Positions 62,175-64,000 of a DNA stretch of 64,000 nucleotides are shown piece by piece. Each line of letters begins with the position of its first letter. Positions within the stretch are counted from its first letter, which is position 1. The stretch lies in the NCBI GenBank assembly GCA_018660685.1, contig JABJJW010000010.1:62001-126000 (forward strand), in the 5' to 3' direction. The position numbers and the translations under genes are program-made. Below the pieces are notes generated by a model, which was not told where the DNA came from, ran no database searches, and saw only the letters and a list, made by a program, of their open reading frames with translations. The DNA is from Flavobacteriales bacterium. GTDB lineage: Bacteria > Bacteroidota > Bacteroidia > Flavobacteriales_G > Salibacteraceae.

Positions 62175-63903
62175 CCTGGACTTTTCGCCCTTCCAATTTT
62201 ACGCTTGAAAAGGAATTCTCAAAGCCTCCTGCTTTTTCTTCCCTCACGTCAAAATTGCTGGATCGATCGTACATATCAATTCGTCCAATGTGCTTGCTGC
62301 GCACTCCTGAGGAGTCGCAAATTATCTTCAAAAGATCCCCTTTCTGAATGTCGTCGCTCTTTCCAAGATTGATTTTAAAAGAAACCATGCCTTGTTCGGT
62401 ATTCTTTTTCTTTCCTCGTGAGTCCTTTTGGAATCTTTCGCCTCGTGGAGCTCTTTCTTTTCTATTCGGTCTGTCGTCTCTGGATCGATCACCTCTCTGT
62501 CTGTCTCCTCTCGATCGATCTCCTCTTTGTCTATCTCCTCTTGATCGATCTCCCCTAGATCTATCTCCTCTAGAGGATTCGGCAGTTGCATTCAAGTCTC
62601 CATGTCGATCCTTATTGATTGACTCCAGATTCTTAGTAATCATCTTAGCCAGAAGATCCTCTTTCGAGACTCCATCAAGAGCTTCGGTATAAGCAAAAGC
62701 CCAGGCAAGTGCGTCTTCGCTCGCTTCTACAGATATAATGTCATCGATGCGGCCTTGAACATTCTTCATCAACACCTCTTCCATTGAAGGAATTGTATGC
62801 TTCTTAAACGTTATACTCAGCTGCCTCTCTAGGTTGTTGATTTTATAATGATCTCTTGGAGCAATAAGCGCAATCGCTGCGCCTGATTTTCCTGCACGTC
62901 CTGTTCGTCCACTTCTGTGAGTGTAATAAGCCAGGTCATCCGGCATGTCATAATGGATGACATGCGTTAGGTTGTCTACGTCAATTCCCCGCGCGGCAAC
63001 GTCAGTAGCGGCTAAGAGCTTCACGTTTCCTGACTTGAACTTTCTCATCACCATGTCACGTTGAGCCTGACTCAAATCGCCGTGTATCGCTTCTACGGCA
63101 TAGCCTTCACTGGCCATCGTAGTCGCTAACTTCTGAGTTCCCGCTTTGGTACGACAAAAGATCAGGGCATACATTTCCCCTTCTAATTCGATAATTCGCT
63201 GGAGAGCGGCCATTTTGTTATGTGGTTTTACGACAGCAAAACGGTGTTCAATATTTTGGTTGACTTTTTCTTCGGACTTGACGCTGATCTCTTTAGGCGC
63301 ATCCATGAAGCGGTTTACGATCTGCCTTATATCCTTAGGCATTGTTGCGCTGAACAGCCAAATATTTTTGTCGTGTTGGGTAAAGGATAGAATGGTCTCA
63401 ATATCCTCCTTGAATCCCATATTCAACATTTCATCAGCCTCATCAAGGACAACGAAACGCACATTGGTGAGATTCAACACCTTTCTTTTGATCAAATCAA
63501 TCATCCGACCTGGTGTGGCCACGATAATCTGAGGCTTTTGCTTCTGAATTGTCTTGATTTGATTGGCAATATTGGCACCTCCATAAACGACTGCAATCTT
63601 GGTATCACGACGATGCTTCACAAAACTCTTCAATGAGTCGCTCAATTGCTGAGCGAGCTCTCTCGTTGGAGAGAGAATAATTGCTTGTACAACCTTGGAC
63701 TGCTCTTCGATCTGCTCGATGAGAGGTAGTCCAAAAGCAGCTGTTTTACCTGTTCCTGTTTGGGCAAGGCCAAGGAAGTCAACTGCATCATCTAGCAACA
63801 TTGGAATAGCTGCTTGCTGGATTGGAGTTGGCTCTGTTATAGAAAGGTCGTCGAGGGCCTGGACCAAATCTGGACTCAGCCCTAATTCTTTGAAAGTATG
63901 CAA
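62161..63903 (-). CDS. DEAD-box RNA helicase with RGD repeats and DbpA-type RNA-binding domain
   Basis: A 580-residue RNA helicase of the DeaD/CsdA/DbpA type. The start appears to be TTG 63903 (no ATG available). The Q motif EPTPIQQ, motif I AQTGTGKT, PTRELA, DEADEMLNMGF, SAT and HRSGRTGRAGKSG are canonical. After the core (about residue 440) comes a run of RGDRS/RGDRQ pentapeptides, then a C-terminal DbpA-like RNA-binding domain (FKINLGKSDDIQKGDLLKII...IGRIDMYDRSSNFDV). Likely role: ribosome biogenesis and cold adaptation. The promoter motif lies 17 bp upstream of the TTG, leaving a very short leader. Confidence 0.94.
   Translation of the reverse strand: MHTFKELGLSPDLVQALDDLSITEPTPIQQAAIPMLLDDAVDFLGLAQTGTGKTAAFGLPLIEQIEEQSKVVQAIILSPTRELAQQLSDSLKSFVKHRRDTKIAVVYGGANIANQIKTIQKQKPQIIVATPGRMIDLIKRKVLNLTNVRFVVLDEADEMLNMGFKEDIETILSFTQHDKNIWLFSATMPKDIRQIVNRFMDAPKEISVKSEEKVNQNIEHRFAVVKPHNKMAALQRIIELEGEMYALIFCRTKAGTQKLATTMASEGYAVEAIHGDLSQAQRDMVMRKFKSGNVKLLAATDVAARGIDVDNLTHVIHYDMPDDLAYYTHRSGRTGRAGKSGAAIALIAPRDHYKINNLERQLSITFKKHTIPSMEEVLMKNVQGRIDDIISVEASEDALAWAFAYTEALDGVSKEDLLAKMITKNLESINKDRHGDLNATAESSRGDRSRGDRSRGDRQRGDRSRGDRQRGDRSRDDRPNRKERAPRGERFQKDSRGKKKNTEQGMVSFKINLGKSDDIQKGDLLKIICDSSGVRSKHIGRIDMYDRSSNFDVREEKAGGFENSFSSVKLEGRKVQVNKA
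62472..62574 (-). repeat. 15-nt coding tandem repeat (RGDRS/RGDRQ)
   Basis: Roughly seven imperfect copies of a 15-nt unit encode Arg-Gly-Asp-Arg-Ser/Gln in the linker of the DEAD-box helicase. The copies differ at wobble bases, so they are not a recent exact expansion. Basic RG-type linkers bind RNA non-specifically. Confidence 0.8.
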
Positions 63904-63920
63904 TGCGGAAAAATTGGGTG

Positions 63921-63928
63921 CAAAGGTA
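63921..63928 (-). promoter_or_regulatory. Bacteroidota -10 element upstream of the DEAD-box helicase
   Basis: On the minus strand TACCTTTG matches TAnnTTTG exactly, 17 bp before the TTG start. A -33 element is not evident. The last 70 or so bases of the window show no gene. Confidence 0.5.
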
Positions 63929-64000
63929 TCTCATTCATTGCTAACGTTCTGCTATTAAAAAGTTTGATTCCAATAATATTTCTAAGCTGGTCCAATTCCT

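Noticed and set aside
62348-62692. Plus-strand open frame with SPLDRSPLCL repeats
   Set aside because: It is the reverse-strand reading of the RGDRS/RGDRQ coding repeat of the DEAD-box helicase.
1-64000. Mobile element, prophage, defence island or CRISPR array
   Set aside because: No transposase, integrase, phage structural gene, direct-repeat array, toxin-antitoxin pair or restriction gene was found; neighbours are housekeeping genes throughout.
1-64000. tRNA or rRNA genes
   Set aside because: Intergenic spaces were read for cloverleaf and rRNA-like sequence; none was recognised, and all but one are shorter than 300 bp.

Overview
This 64 kb window is a chromosomal stretch of a Bacteroidota bacterium, most likely of the Flavobacteriales type. 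The evidence is a 981-residue protein with SprB-like repeats and a CHU_C gliding/type IX secretion C-terminus, a PDZ protein with a type A T9SS sorting tail, several Bacteroidota-type TAnnTTTG promoter -10 motifs, DUF6249/DUF6265-type proteins and a RecQ without zinc cysteines. Coding density is very high. I see no tRNA, rRNA, CRISPR array, insertion sequence, phage or integration site, so the window reads as core chromosome with small metabolic modules rather than a mobile island.

Layout. 0.1-9 kb: recQ, clpC, gyrA and a secreted TPR protein. 9-13 kb: two small EGF-like lipoproteins with identical cysteine spacing around a STAS-like gene, then a DEAD-box helicase behind a 486 bp leader region, and two small membrane proteins flanking a 12-bp perfect inverted repeat. 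13-19.4 kb: molybdenum cofactor genes (moaA-moeA) convergent with a MobA-like fusion, followed by a compact mnmH-selD-TauE/SafE unit for selenouridine tRNA modification. 19.4-25.6 kb: an RRM protein, an orphan response regulator, a LysM protein, a bestrophin gene with an in-frame nonsense codon, the large surface protein and a GNAT. 25.7-28.3 kb: an operon of a POT transporter, a LysE exporter and a DsbA/FrnE-like protein. 28.3-35.3 kb: a minus-strand run with the complete lower meta-cleavage pathway (4-oxalocrotonate decarboxylase, 2-oxopent-4-enoate hydratase, 4-hydroxy-2-oxovalerate aldolase, acetaldehyde dehydrogenase), headed by the ergothioneine genes egtB-egtD. 35-44.5 kb: typA, fdhD, oxyR, an AI-2E-type permease, a PhzF protein, a fatty acid desaturase, a SlyD-like FKBP and a SRPBCC/GyrI protein. 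44.5-49.3 kb: an M14 peptidase, a second (zinc-type) RecQ and a CarboxypepD_reg-like protein, overlapping each other. 49.3-55.8 kb: an eight-gene minus-strand operon, largely joined by 4-nt stop/start overlaps, ending in acetyl-CoA synthetase and an AcuI/YhdH reductase. 56-64 kb: lpd, a VIT1-like transporter, fmt, the PDZ/T9SS protein, a PqqB-like metallo-hydrolase and a DeaD helicase with RGDRS/RGDRQ repeats and a DbpA-type RNA-binding domain.

Functional links: moaA, moeA, the MobA-like protein and fdhD imply a molybdenum enzyme, probably a formate dehydrogenase, encoded elsewhere. SelD with MnmH indicates selenium use in tRNA. The meta-cleavage genes imply an aromatic or tryptophan degradation pathway whose upper part lies outside the window.

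I found no clear new defence or mobile system. The most notable sequence-level observations are hidden gene lesions (a nonsense codon in the bestrophin gene, a one-base frameshift in a DUF1801 gene, a probable ATT start for the PDZ protein), the TauE permease locked into a selenium operon, a MobA fused to an apparent P-loop-less MobB-like domain, and possible alternative RNA pairing at the start codon of the helicase at 10.8 kb.
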